From Rhyacichthys aspro (taxonomy: Eukaryota > Chordata > Actinopteri > Gobiiformes > Rhyacichthyidae), in the NCBI GenBank assembly GCA_036850595.1, contig CM072156.1:13216326-13280325 (forward strand): a stretch of DNA of 64,000 nucleotides, read 5' to 3'. Made by a program: the position numbers and the translations under genes. Under the pieces are notes generated by a model. It worked only from the letters and a program-made list of their open reading frames with translations, was not told the DNA's origin and made no database searches. This document shows positions 10,751 through 24,332 of the stretch, piece after piece (position 1 is the first letter of the stretch; each line of letters begins with the position of its first letter).

Positions 10751-13700
10751 TTATATAGAAGTCGACAAAAGATTGGCCCCTGCTCCATCAACATGGTTTG
10801 ACTTGCTGTCTGAAGACTGAAACTCATTTTGGATTTCAAGAAACGTCTTGTTCTTGGTTTCAGGGACAATAAAAAATATGTACGTCACCACAAGACAGCA
10901 GACCACTAGAAAAACTAGGAAACAGTACTGCTGCAGCCCGAGCTGTGTGAGAAAGAACAGAGATTTGTGTAAAACTACAAACTTGGTGGTGAAAATAATG
11001 GTGGTGATTTTTTCTACATACCACAATAAAAGGGAATAGCAGGCCAATGAAAAAGAAGCTGCACCAGTTAACAGACCCAGCTATCATGTACGCTGCTGGA
11101 CGTGAGCCTTGTGTGAATAATTCAGTGGTCAGGATGTTGGTCACACCACCTTCATGTGAAACAAAGAAAGAAATCTTTGCTGGCTGTTGTACAACAGTAA
11201 TCACTGGACACAGATAGATAGTTACAGATAGTAATTAGTTACCTGGTCCCAGACCAAAACTGAGGATAAATGCAAAAACACATGCCATGCTCAAGTATGG
11301 AACAACTGGACTGGCTCCCTGAGTGAAAGAAACACAAAGAGGGAACAAATGTTATATGGTTAAATAAGCATTACAAAGAAAAGTCAGGAGGTTAATTACC
11401 TGAAAAGTGAGCGTGAGTGTAAATAAAACACAACAGATGCTCATGAGGCTGTATCCTCCAACGATGAGCACTTTTCTTCCCAGACATTCGATAAGCATAC
11501 CCTGTGAGACACACAGCATGTCACAAGACCAACAGGACTTTTCCTCTTTCAACTTTTAACACTGCACTTGTCATGTGAAATGCTACTCTACAATAAAGTA
11601 CCTTAATGTTTAAGGGTGTTCAGCATAATATTAGTAATACCTATTATATAATTATAATGCAGTACATTTTTGAAAATATATTGGAAAAGTGTTCCTTACT
11701 GAAAACACTATGTGAAATTGTTACTTACACATGTTAAAGCAGTAAGGCATTCACAGGCACCAGTTCCAACCGTCACATATCGTATTTTATCTTCAGGAAT
11801 GCCAGACTGCCTGAACACATAGTCTGCATAAAAGTATATCTGCAACATATATATGAAATATAATACAACAAAAAACATATAAAATGTGGAACAGCTGAAG
11901 CGATTTAACACAATGAGGACGTACAGCATTGATGCCATTGAGCTGTTGAGCAGCATTGAGCAGAATGACGGTGAGAAGCTGCCAGCGCACACTGCGGTCA
12001 GTGAAAAGCTCCCAGGGTTTTTTTGACTGAAATCCTGCTGAACTGTTCTTCTCCTTCTCTATATCCTCCCTTTCAATGTCACATCCATCAGTACCATGAA
12101 GCTGCTTCAGCGCTGCAGGAAAAACACGTGACATTAGTGATTATCCTACACAGCACTCTCATCTGATCTGGCTACAGGGGTCGACTGTTTTGAGGTTGTT
12201 TTCTGAAATCTATTGTAGCATTACTAAAATGTGATCACATGATTGAACTCAGGACCACAAAGACAAATGTCTGTCTCTGTGGTGATTTCCAACAAAGCCC
12301 CATACTGTTGAATCTCGTCATGTGCAATAAATCAATTATTTATGCTGCAAAATTGCCATTGCACCTTTCTTGCATCCCTCAGTGTCTCCTTTGTTGATAA
12401 GAAGGTATCTTGGGCTTTCAGGGAAAAAGGGTAGGATGAGTAGCTGCAGCATGGCAGGGATACATGTGGTGGAGAGCAGGATAGGCCAGTACTCCTCTCT
12501 GCCAAGGAATTCCCTGTGAAAGTGCCACAACAGTTCAACAATATCTTTTTTGACCTATATGAAAGAAACCCTTTGTTTTTCATTGTAAGGTTACAAATGA
12601 AACATGATGCTCACTTACCTCAGACCCATTACTTGTCCAGTCAAAATCCCACCTGTTATAAAAATAGAGGTTCCCATTCCCATGGCCCCACGGAGTGCAG
12701 TGGGAGCTATTTCCCCCAAATACAGAGGTTGAACACAAATCGCAATGCCTATAAAATGAAAACAAAATTAAACTGCTGAAAGTGATTATTTCAATAACAT
12801 TCAATTAATAATAAAAAACATTAACCTGCATTTATTCCAGTTAAAAAACGTCCAATGATGAGTAATTCAAATAATCCTGTTGTCCGGCTCAGACCCATCA
12901 ATAACGCAGCGATCAGGGCAAATGCATTGTTGGTCAACAGTGTCCCTTTCCTTAAACAGCATTAGATATGATTATAATTACTTTAACATCATTTATGTTA
13001 AATTAAAGGTGATGACTGGTCCTACCTGCCCAGAATTACAGACAGAGTACCACCAACAGATGCTCCAATGAGTCCTCCCAGAGTGAATATAGACACAATA
13101 GTAGACCACAGCAGGGTCAGGACATCATCTGAAATGCCTTTCTGGTAGCGCTCCATCCATGTTTGGTTTATAAATGTTTGTACAAACTAAGACAGCAGAA
13201 AAAAAGCAGAGAACATATTCAGCCAAAGTGACGGACTAACATCTGTACAGCAGAGAGTCTACACAACATCAAGTATTTGCCCCAGAGCCTGTCACTCTCT
13301 GTGGTTATAAAACCTTTGGTATTAAATCATGTAATTACCGTAGTTGGTGCATTGATGACAGAAATATTGTATCCATATTGAAATGTCCCACCAATACAAG
13401 CAGCACCAGCAGCCAGCAGCAGTGATCTGTTTGGAAGCTGTGAAAAAAGCAGAGAAACAAGATACTCACAAGATCCAAAACATTTCTCATGAAGCTGAAA
13501 ACTAAAAGCCTACAACACACCCTTTTTGGTCTTGTATCTTTAAAGTCTTTAACCAGCAAAGGCTGATATTCATCCACATTTTCCTTTGGCATTTTGTTGT
13601 TTCGCGCAAAAAGCAAAGAGCTTCTGACCCTCGAGCTGAGTGAAGACTTTCTAAGAGAGACTTATTTGTGAATGCACAACAAATTTATCCTGTGGCTGAC

Positions 13701-15621
13701 ACCAATAATGCGTTGTCATACCGTGACAGCGATTTAAAGGGAATCCTACGTGCTTTCATGGTCATTTAACTGTAGCCAAACATATTAGGGACAGTTTTCC
13801 GTTCACAAAAGTGGTTGTGAATGTTACAAAATGTGCAGCCCTCACCGTGTCAACATTTATCATAGGCAACTTATTGACATAGGCGGAGTTTGACATTTTT
13901 TTCAACCAACGTCAATACTGACTCGAACTATTGCATGTATAGCATCTTATCCATAATATACTGCAGCCCTACTGCACAGACAGCAACAGAAGACAATAGT
14001 ATAGTTCCAAGAGTCAATAAGCCAGACAACACAACTCTTATGAATTAGAGTTACTCTTACACATGACTCACAACTGAAATGCACTAAAAACAATAAAGTC
14101 TGGTAAAGGAAATACCAGTGTTTGTCTTATACTGTTATGTTTGTAATTTCCATGCCTACCCTTTTAATACACTTAGCATAAACAAGTTTCTGTTAAATGG
14201 AAATGCAATTCATTCAGCTCATAGCAATAACAGCACTAGTGTAGGTTACTCTGCAACTGTATAATAACCAGTGACCTTCCTAATGCAGAATTGTCACCTT
14301 GTCTCTGTCCTGTATATGTCCAGTGTCCTCTCAGGAGATTAGTTTAGTGAGATGAAGCAAAGTGTAGTGTATTTCTCCAGCACTGACTGGTTTGTGCACA
14401 AATAACCACGTCTAAACAGTTGTGAACATGGACATGCTATACCTCATTTGAAAGTTTTGATTCTCCTGTGATTCTACAGACAGAAAGAGCACTTAAACAT
14501 AATTAGTTGAGATTCGCCAGCATCATACACTTTGAACAGATGAAGCAATGGTGACTTTAGAGCAGTCCTGAAGTCATATTATAAATCTGTCATCGAGAAT
14601 GTATATGCCTTTATTCCATAAGGGTTACTAAAGGTGTTTTCTTGATGAAATGTCACCCAGACATTATGGCCTTACAGTAGTCTGCAGTACAGTAAAGGTC
14701 CTATTCATTACAGGCAAGAATTAAATCAAAATGTGGATATTAGGGTGATAATATGATTCAGATTCATTTATTACGGTGGTTTTCATTTTATTGCATTGCT
14801 GTTTTAGCATTTATTTATTTTACTTATTTTTCAATCAATCTAGTAACATATTTCAGCCACCAGTGGGGCAGTGCCACCCCGCAGACTCCACCAATGCTTA
14901 TTGATTACCACCAGATGAATCCTCTCCACAGGTGAGAGTGCGTGCACCAAACAAGCTCTACTCACTCTCTACTGTCTGTGTACGCACTGCTGCTTCCCCC
15001 TATGTTTCAACTTGGAAAGTACAACTGTTTAATATTAACCGGTCTGGGCCTCTGCACAGTGTGAATGCTCATAATTTTTCTTTAAAGTTAAAAGAAAATC
15101 ATTTTTTTCCTTTACAAAACGCTTTTAAATATTACCATTAGGCCAAATAAACCAACAATAAATAGAGTACAAATTGCTTAATAAAACTATATGATACTAT
15201 ACTGATGTAGGCTATTATATTATTGCTACATGGGTAATTCTCCAGCCACTACATACTATTTTGCTTTGTTTAATCATTTACTTTGACACATTCGACATAT
15301 GCTCCAGTTACATAGGCATATCTTATCACAGTTTGTTGCCAATAAATCATGATAGGTTAGCCTATATAGTAAAGTTCATAGAAATAAACAATGTAAAGAC
15401 TTGCAGGCATCACCTTTAAACCAAATCAGCAGTCTAAAAGAAGCTCAACAAAACTGATGCTCATTCATAACCTTGGTCTATCATCAAGCACTGTGCCTGA
15501 CTGAACTCATGCATCCAACATACACAGAATAACGTAAAACTCGACTGAGCAGGTAAGTCAAAGGAAACACTTAATCACATCTTACCTCTTTCTTTGGTTC
15601 AGATTCCTCATTGATGTTCAT
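10751..15621 (-). CDS. slc2a11: Facilitative hexose transporter, GLUT11-like (SLC2A11 family, class II)
   Basis: MFS sugar transporter with about 12 membrane segments; stop at 10751..10753. Exon 2 (13339..13437) begins TM1 ('GGTFQYGYNISVINAP'). Exon 3 (13026..13186) and exons near 12826-12950, 12614-12750, 12360-12515, 11930-12115, 11720-11830, 11400-11505, 11245-11320, 11025-11155 and 10751-10943 follow. Diagnostic motifs are 'PESPRYLLINKGDTEGCKK', 'KPWELFTDRS', 'QQLNGIN' in TM7, 'GTGACECLTALTC', 'GGYSLM', 'FGLGPGGVTNILTTELF' and 'VPETKNKTF' after TM12. These match GLUT11 better than GLUT1-4, GLUT5 or GLUT9. Two candidate first coding exons splice in phase 0 to exon 2: 15586..15621 (12 codons, 'MNINEESEPKKE', donor GTAAGA) and 13521..13592 (24 codons, 'MPKENVDEYQPLL', donor GTGTGT). 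The entry uses the outer one. Fish often have several slc2a11 copies, so the a/b suffix is undecided. Confidence 0.88.
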
Positions 15622-17293
15622 TTTTGGAGCTGCCCTGAATGATGCTTGAGTAAACTATTTGTAATGCTTCTTCCACTTGAGCCACCGGACTCATAATGGC
15701 AACCCATTGTAAGGTGCAGCATATGATCTCAGCAAGAGGGGGAGACTCTCCAACTCCTCACAGTTCCTGCACGCACAGCTTGGAGCAATGAGCAGAGTGA
15801 CCCACATACTACAAACGAACCTTTACATAATCGCTCAACACTTTGTATTTGGACAGAAATGTGGGTGTGGATGGATCTTTGCACCAAAACCATATGTTTG
15901 AATGTGTTAAGGAATTTGCACACTTCTCACTGTTTTGAAAAGTAAAATGGTAAAAGGTTTTCTTCAGTAAACTCTATTTTATTTTGAAACTGCCATTAAA
16001 GATAAATAGGCTATAAAACTTTTCATTAAATAGGCAGTCATTCAGGTTTCTGTGTGAACAAGCAGCTGATCAGGTCTTTAAAAATCATGCCAAAAAAGGT
16101 AAGGAAAACAGTTAAACCCTCAAGCTGTTCTGCACACATGACCCAGTAGAGGCTTGAGTGGTTTAGCACCAGAAATGTTAAATCCATCAAAGTCTGTTGG
16201 GAACCTGCTCCTGTCATTGTAAAACACACTGTAACAGCTTCACATTTTCTTTATTGTAGCTTGATCTTTACAGACTGAATGATGATCTAAGGTCTGGTTT
16301 TGGGGTTGCTCCACACATAACTGTCTAAAAGTAGCTCTCACGAGACACACAGCATTGGGCTATCTGCTGAAACAAGCATGTCTGGGAGGTATTGTAACAA
16401 CACTCTCACTCAAGTCCTGAGAAGTCTGTGCTGTGGCAGAACACAGTGTGAATATTTTTTGCTCAAATATCTTCAAATAGGTCATTTTTCTTCATTATGC
16501 TTCTCATAGTCTTTTTGTACAGTAGGCTTTATTTTATGAATATGGACCTTTATGACTGTTGTTCACCAACTCAAATGCCAAGCCTGTAATGCCCCATTCT
16601 TTGAGGCATTTCTATCCGATAATACAGAGGCACTTTTGTGAAGTATTGCAGTGACAGCAGGTTACAGTAGAATACAGGCATACTTCAATATTAACATGTC
16701 TCACCACTGTGAACAAGAAACTCTAAAACTGTTTTTTGTTTTTGTTTTGTTTTTTGTTACTGTTTGTTAGATGTTGACTAAGGATTAAGTAAGATGTACA
16801 TAATATGTAGTGTAATGTGTGTATAATAGATTTCTCTTCCGTTCTGTCATTTCCAATTATGTTGTTTTATTTCTTGCAAGAAAAAGACAAGCTCACAATC
16901 ATAGCTATGTTAACTCACTGACAAATAAGAAAAGTGATACACATGTGGCTTTTTTTTATTAAAAAAAGTTTGATGTTTTTTGTTTTTTTTTAGCATAGTT
17001 TCTATTTCTGTCTTTTCCATTTGGTTGTTTTTTTCTGTCTTTTTGTAATAAGTGTTGGTATGTTTTCATAAATCAGTGTCAATCTCTAAGTCAGGCTCAT
17101 TTTGTCCAGGGACAGACTCAAGGCCGATGCTCTTTCCTCGTCCACCGTAAATCTGCGCGTCATGTGAGAAAGTGTCCAGCAGAGGGCGCGCTGTTCTCAC
17201 AGCAGTGCCTGTGTGCAACAGAGAAACTGTCCCCCTGCGAGTTTGAGGGAACTGCGGAGAATCAGGCAGCCACACGGGTCTGTCGCCTTTATA
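15622..17293. other. Head-to-head intergenic region between slc2a11 and the GTPase gene
   Basis: About 1.7 kb between divergent start codons, so both promoters should be here if the outer slc2a11 exon is used. T-rich runs lie at about 16734..16760 and 16950..16995. A short open frame at 16038..16229 (minus) has no recognisable domain. No other gene seen. Confidence 0.4.
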
Positions 17294-20200
17294 ATGTCGG
17301 GCAGAAAGCCCCGCTCAGTGGCAAACCCTCTGGAGTCTGCGATCACCACACCGAGTGAGAGAATCCTTAAAGAATGCCACAGTTTGTATGTGGACAGCGA
17401 ACACGGTAAATAACCACAGCCCGGATTAACACAAAGCAACATGCAAGCTTAGTTCTGATGTTATGTAACTAAATAGTGCATCTATCCTACAGGCTACAGC
17501 AGGCGTAAGTGAACTGTAAGTTGCGGTAAAGTATAAGGTGATAGTAGGGTACTGGTGGTTTTTCGAGTGCCCTTTCCCCAGCTGTCTTTCAGTGTCACAG
17601 ATGACATTACTGCCCTGCAGCCCGAGGGGGAGGGGGCAGCGCCTTCAGCTGAACCTGAACCTACAGCTCACCTACAGCAGAGCCTACACTGATAAAAAAA
17701 TATGGCCACGCCTGTTGTTTTTTTCTGACCCTTTATATCATCTTGTGGTATAGTTATTAGTGGTTAGTTAGTGGTTCTGTGCTTGTATATTAATCACCTT
17801 TCTGAGTGTGAATTGTGGCTGCCCAGCAATGTAGACAGAGGATGCAGTGTTTTTAATCCACAAAGTAAGGCAGCAAGTGTCTGAAACTCAATGCACAGAT
17901 GTTGATAATAAACACTAGCTTTGTCCACTAATTAAAAGTGAGGATTGTTGATGGAAAAGTAGCAGGATGCTCCTCCAACCTTCACTTTTCTCATATGTGT
18001 CTGTTGCTTTTGTCAGGTTTGGTGAAGATTGCCAGCTGCCTAGGAGTGCGGCTTCTTCCTCCAAGAAAGAAGATTATTGTGATGATAATGGGCAATCACT
18101 CTGCAGGGAAGAGCTCCTTCATTAACTGGTAATACAGCTTTTTGTTCATTTGGGTTTGGCATTTCTGATCATTGGACACTCTCTGTTTTGATGAGATGCT
18201 AAAGAAGTAAGACAGAAAAATACATACTATACTACCATAAAATCAAACCTAGTATGGGAAACAATTGTCATATGTTTATATCCAAGCTTATGTCTATGTG
18301 TATATGTGGGACAACACAGTCTAACTCATGAATGTGTTCTGAACTCCTTCCAGACAGCTGTCAATCATGACGATTTTTAATTCTGTGAAATCCATATGTT
18401 GTCACTGGATAATACTTCCAATGTGATTTTTAGGTACGTTGAGGAACACATACAGAAAACAGGTGTTGCTATTGAAACACAAGGGTTTACCTTCATCACA
18501 AGTGGCCGTAAAAGAGAATCATTAACGGTAAGTTCAGTGTAATAACTGCTAACATTTAGAGCCAGGATAGGCAAGAAACAGGCATTTAGTGACTAATTGG
18601 GTTTTCTTAAATCCAGATGATATGTGAATGCCTTTTTGGCACAGTATTTGTACTATTCAAATTTGTATCCATATTTTTAACAAAACACAAGACTATTGGT
18701 GCCTCAAATTAATGTAATGTTCTGGTTGGCCAAAGTGCAAACAAATGCAAAGTGTTAATGTCTGATACATCTAATACTGAAACACTTATTGAGGTTCAAG
18801 GTGTTTTATGCATTCTTGATATTGAAATTATTGCATGCTAACCTGACTCATAGTCACGACAAACAAACAAATATACCTAAGTAGTGCTTTTTTATTTAAA
18901 ACAAGACTAACTGAATGAAAAATTGAAAAAATTAGAATAAAAGTGAGTCTGATTTTGTCTGTAAGATCAGTAGTGCGGGAACATATATGATGAGTGTTTA
19001 TGTTGTATGATGTGTTGTATGATGCAAACCAAAAATAAGAAGCAAACAGAAGACAAAGTGCCACAGCTCTCGCCTGAGGGAGAGAGTGGAGAGCACCTGG
19101 ACAAACCCCAACCACAGGGAGGAAGGGGTCATGACAATTGATATTGTGATAATAATATATTTGCAATATACTGTGATACCAAGAGTAAAATAAAGATCTT
19201 ACATTTTATACTTATTATACATATATTGTTTATACTGGTTGAATATAAACATTTGAAATAAGGTCAACAGAGGAAAATGTTTTATTGATTATATGGTGAT
19301 TAGGTAACACTTAATAACTAACTATAATAACTATGCACTATTAAACAGTAGTAAATTTGTAATTAATGATGAATTATGATTATGCTCAAATTATATCAAT
19401 AATACCTATAAACTGTATTTATTTCACGAGAGAGTTGAATAATAACCATCAGTGTGTTTGTTGATCCCACTGGGACTGTCTTTGCTGATTTCTCATTCTG
19501 TATGCTGCTCCATTCTGGGGCTTTGTTGTAAAGACACACAGAAACACATGAATACACATTCATAGTGCACAGACAATGCCATCTTTTCGGCATGCTCAAG
19601 AGACACCTGTCTATCCATCGTCTCTTGTGTGTTCTACCTCTGTTCATATCCTGATGTGTGGAAGGTAATGAAAATGAATAATATATTTGCAGTGCAGGAC
19701 TGCAGAGTAGAAGGATTATCTGTGCACAAGAAGAGCTTGAATCTATTGTACTGAGCTGCACCATAGCAGCTTGTGTAAAGGCAGATAGAGGTATGTTGAG
19801 ATGAAAGATATGTTTTAGAGGGTTTGGATGTTGGGAGAAACTGCAGCTCACAGCCGTCTCATCGGGTGCTTCCTTTTGTAATTTTTTCTCTTTGCACAGG
19901 GGAATGCAACACTACATCTCTACCCCCACTTTCGACCCCTCCTTGAGTTCAAAGGTAAGCAGTTTCTTCTTAGTATTTACTCTGGTTGGACTGGCAAATA
20001 TTGACAAATATGCAGTGTCTTTCTATTGTATTTCTATTAATCATTAAAAGTATCAATGTTTCCTCCTTTTGGTCACAAAACACTGCAATGCAGAGTCGAA
20101 CAGTATAGTTATTGCAGAACAAACATTTTGGATTAATCAACAGAGGCATGCAGACAAATGTAGACAAATAGTAGTATCATTTAGCTCTGAAAGTTAAAGG

Positions 20201-23200
20201 TGAAAGTTTGAAGTGATTGGATAATTAACAATAATAGAAGATTTCTGCATCTTAGTTGCAGAGTGGTGCTCTTTGCTGTATGGTGCATTAAATGTGCATT
20301 TGGAATTGTTTTAGTTGTTTTTAATTAAAACAGTAGTTTTGTATTTTTTGGATACTGTTTGCTCCTGACGTCACATAACCATTAGTTATCTGAGTCCAAC
20401 ACGTGATTTTTCAGATTTTACATTGAAGGTTCTCCACCTTGATGACTAATCCTCAGTAATGAGTCATAGGTTTTCTGTTTAGCCAAAGTCCTGTTTCCCC
20501 CTCATCACTGTGCAGTTTATTTCCAGAGATAACTGTCTCTCTCAGAGGAAACAGCAATTAACATCATATTGTTTTAAGACAATTGGTTGCAGGACTGTGT
20601 GCGTCAGCCGTGGTATATGAAGCTGCTGGAGGCACTAAGTAGGGGTGTGCCTAAGAGGGAGCATCAGCGTGGAGAACGTAGTGGAGTGCTGGGGGTGTTC
20701 TGTATGTCTGTGCATGTATGGTTTGTAGAGAGTGAGGGTTCACTGGGTGCAGACTGAAGTGCTCACTGTATGGCGTGTGAGTCACACGCCCCATCGACAG
20801 CAGTGCAGTGGAGTCAGGAGGAGCTGCTGAGAAATGTCACAGCCATTAGAGACGGCACAACCCAGACTCCAACAGCACAGCTCCACTTCACAGGCCTGAG
20901 CCCTGCAGCCCCACACCGATCTGCTGAGGAATACAAACAGGATTTTTATGACTTCATGAAGGCTTCTGGAAAAATGCTACATCATTTGTTTACCTGTCAC
21001 AGCAACAGAGGATGACTCATCAAAAAATCATAAAATATCCTTTTTGTGAAGTCTGCTTTTGTTTAAAATAGGAGGATAAATAAGAGTTTCTTAGTGCAAT
21101 AATATACAGAAAAATAGAAGACTTTTTTTGTATTACTTTTATGCAACTAGTGAGTTTTGCTTGTGGCCATTTGCACTAGACAGATCCAGTGTATTAGTTG
21201 GTGCACCATGATTGCTGCTTTGCCCTTTTCTTAAGCAGAGCATCCAGAGTGTAATCTTCTCAGTTACAGTCACTTGAGGAACTTAGCACCCAAGCAAGTA
21301 ATGGCTATGGTTTTCTTTTCACCTTTAAGGAGTATATATTATTAATCCTACATTTTCACATTTGAGTAAATGTTTGCCTATGGACTAAAATGCTTTAAAT
21401 GATCTTGTAACTGGTACTTTAATGTCTGAGCTGAGAATATCTGAGTCCATAGTGGTAGACAGGGTCAAAGCAGCTATATGTTGTGTTTGTTGTGATAATG
21501 TTTTTTGCTGAAGAAGGACAAACATAAGGGAATGCTAAGCAGTGGCGGTGATCGCTGCAGTACAAGGATGTGATTTGTCCTGGCTGTTGACACCTGCTTC
21601 TTCCGATGAAACAGCCTCAGTCTCACTCCAGACTTGTGTGTGTGTGTGTGTGTGTGTGCACAGGGATTTTTTAGATTGTCAGTTGTGGGGGCATGCCTCA
21701 AATCAGCCATGATCTATGGCTTTGAGTTTCTGAGGGAAGTTGAGTTCATGTATGAGTACACATCAGATAGTATTGGACAATTGTAACCTCTCCGTGCGTT
21801 GCCTCACAGTCGTTCTTCACTGGCTAGCTTTATGTCCAACACCCCGAGCTAAAGCTGCCAGTTGAAGAGCTGTTGTGTGTAACCATGACAACTGGCATAA
21901 GGTAAAGGGCTACTGTTTTGTTTTTACCAATATAGAAGAGTCGCCAGCAAGGGTGTGGCTTCTGTTGGTGCGTGCATCTTCTCTGTACAGACATTTATCA
22001 ATAGTATGTCCTTTAAGTAACAATTGTTGTGAAGATACAAGTTGAGTTACCTTATGGCAGCTTCTGGTAGAGCGGTAAATTTCTCTCTTAAAGGACATAA
22101 TGTACATCATAGACACAGCCTCTGTTTTTTTCTTCTAGGTGCTCTGGACTACCTGTCTGCTGAGATCTCTACCTCCAAACAGAAGAAGTTCAGTTTGGTT
22201 ACGTTTATTGATACACCTGGTTTGGTGGATGGAGACATGATCTACCCTTTTGATGTAAACAGCGCCATCACCTGGTTGGGTATGTTTGAACTTTAGGTTA
22301 AACTGCTTTAAAATTGCAGTGTTTCTTTAATGACCATGAATCTGTTTTTGCAGGACAACAGTCTGACTTGGTATTCGTGTTCTTTGACCCTATGGGCCAG
22401 GCGCTCTGCAAGCGCACACTCAACATTGTGGAGAAACTGAGTGAAAAATGTGGAGATAAACTGTTGTTCTACCTTAGCAAGGCAGATGAAGCTGGAAAAG
22501 AAACAGACAGACAGGCAAGTTTATTTGTACTACACAAATGACACAAACACTGATATACATCCACATATATTATGATGGAACGCTCATGTTTTCTGTTTAC
22601 TTTTTGCAGAGGGTGATGATGCAGATTGTACAGGAGTTATGTCGTCGTCCAGGTCTTAACAAATGTGGTTTTGAGATGCCAACAATTTATATCCCCAACC
22701 CACAGAAGGTTAGGTTCCTGTTTAAATTAAACAGAGATTTAGAAACTGTAACTAATTGTCCAAAATCACAATGTCTGGCTACTTTAAAGTCTAGGGGTGG
22801 GATATTTATTTAGTCACAACAAATTATGAACTGAGAAAGTAAGATTACTTATTATAATCCTAATCCTAATTGTATGTTGTAATTTTAATGATTATTTACA
22901 TATTTATGTAACAGAGCTAATGCTTCTACTTCAGATTGAAGGTTCACTCCTTAGTTTGCACAAATATTGATTACTCTGGAGTGTAAATTCTCCACTCCAC
23001 ATTTTCTGGTGGCTTGTGGTGGCAGGAACTGGAAGATTTAATATCATGACTGAGAGTTTCCACTCAGGAGAGCAGAGATTGTAAACCTTGGCCTTTGATC
23101 AGACACATTTGACAACAGCAGTCCAAAGCCAGACTTATTGCTGGAGATTTACAGCTCCAATGCTGTGACCGGCACAAAATCATATATTTGTATATTCCTC

Positions 23201-24332
23201 CTTCCTGCTCATTTATGTTATGCTGAGTAACAGACATTGACATTTAGAAACCTAGATGGCTGCCAATCAAAACACCCCTTGCATGTGTTCTTTCCTTGTG
23301 CTCTGATAACCCTTTATGTTGTGTAGCCAAGCCGCTGTGTGAACCAGATTGATGGGGTTTGTCAGACGATTGAAAAGGCGATCAACCAGGCTGTTCAGAA
23401 GACCCTGGATCAGCTGGAGAAAGACTGTGATCTCATTTGTGCCTCTATCAGCAGTAGACTAGAAAAGGACAGGTGTGTCCTCTCTTCTTACACCGTTAAA
23501 TATTGTTTTTTCACATACATCCTATAAAATCCTCTTCTCTGTGTCCTTACAGGTCTGATGTCACTTACAACAGGAGTTTCCGTCTTTACTCACTGTTGTA
23601 TGGGGCTTTGGGCATTTTCCTCCCCATGCTCTTCATCCTTAGCTTTATTGTGACCTCCTTCTCCAAACAGCATTTGGAGGAGCTCACTGGAGAAGGCCTG
23701 GCAAGAACCATCTCCATCTTCACAGTAAGAGAAGATATTTATACAAGAACTCTTAGTCATTGGTTCACACACATTGTATATATTCAATAATTTCCCACTG
23801 CTTTTCATGTTTTGTTAGCATGATATTTTGGTTTTTTTTGTTTTTTTTGCTACAGGGTATAGTGATGTATTTGTGGGACTGGGTACCAGAAGATGGACAA
23901 GTAGTGTTTGTGATTATGTTCATGGCATGTTGCTACCTCTTGATTTTCCTGGCAAAGCATTTTGCAAGGTATTTGACTTATGACTTGTAACACAAAGTGA
24001 TAGAACATCACACACACAAAGTTCACAACAAAAAGTACAATTATGCAAGCAACAAATGATGAATTTACAGTTTAAATGATTAATGTACACTGTTTTTCAT
24101 CTTTAGCCGAAGGAATATAACTCTCTCAAAGAAAGAGAAGAAGACTTTGGCTGAGTACAATGAATACATCCAGGAAATTGTCAAAACCAAGAAGGTAAGT
24201 TATGTTTTATTATACATTTTATTGATCATTTATTAAATCAGTGTAAATCAATATTGTTTTATTGTTAATCCCGCACAGGCTAAATTATATGAGTGGTACC
24301 TCCAGCAGTGTGCAGCAGAATACGACCTCTGA
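17294..24332 (+). CDS. EHD/sarcalumenin-like dynamin-superfamily GTPase with two C-terminal membrane segments
   Basis: Twelve coding exons join in frame to 448 residues: 17294..17405, 18017..18128, 18434..18527, 19900..19954, 22139..22279, 22354..22514, 22610..22708, 23327..23472, 23553..23724, 23856..23968, 24107..24194, 24279..24332. G1/P-loop is 'GNHSAGKSS' (residues 63-71). G3 is 'DTPG' (149-152). G4 is 'SKAD' (213-216), where EHD proteins have 'NKAD'. The segment 'FDVNSAITWLGQQSDLVFVF' resembles the EHD region after G3. A helical region follows (about 280-345). Hydrophobic stretches at about 321-342 and 379-396 suggest a membrane hairpin, and the basic tail begins 'KKEKKTLAEYNEYIQ'. There is no EH domain and no acidic sarcalumenin N-terminus. 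The intron after exon 6 has a GC donor. An in-frame upstream ATG at 17213 would add 27 residues. By family, a nucleotide-dependent membrane-remodelling role is likely, but I do not recognise a named orthologue. Confidence 0.82.
20770..21015 (+). other. Orphan open frame inside intron 4 of the GTPase gene
   Basis: An 81-codon frame starting 'MACESHAPSTAVQWSQEELL' and containing 'AEEYKQDFYDFMKASGK'. Its composition is protein-like (few low-complexity runs, charged helix-like second half), and the surrounding 20600..21000 is GC-richer than the intron around it. No domain is recognised and no ideal splice donor follows 'ASGK'. It could be an alternative first exon, a lncRNA exon or chance. Confidence 0.25.
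21636..21659. repeat. (TG)n microsatellite
   Basis: About 12 uninterrupted TG units in the intron 4 region of the GTPase gene. Confidence 0.9.
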
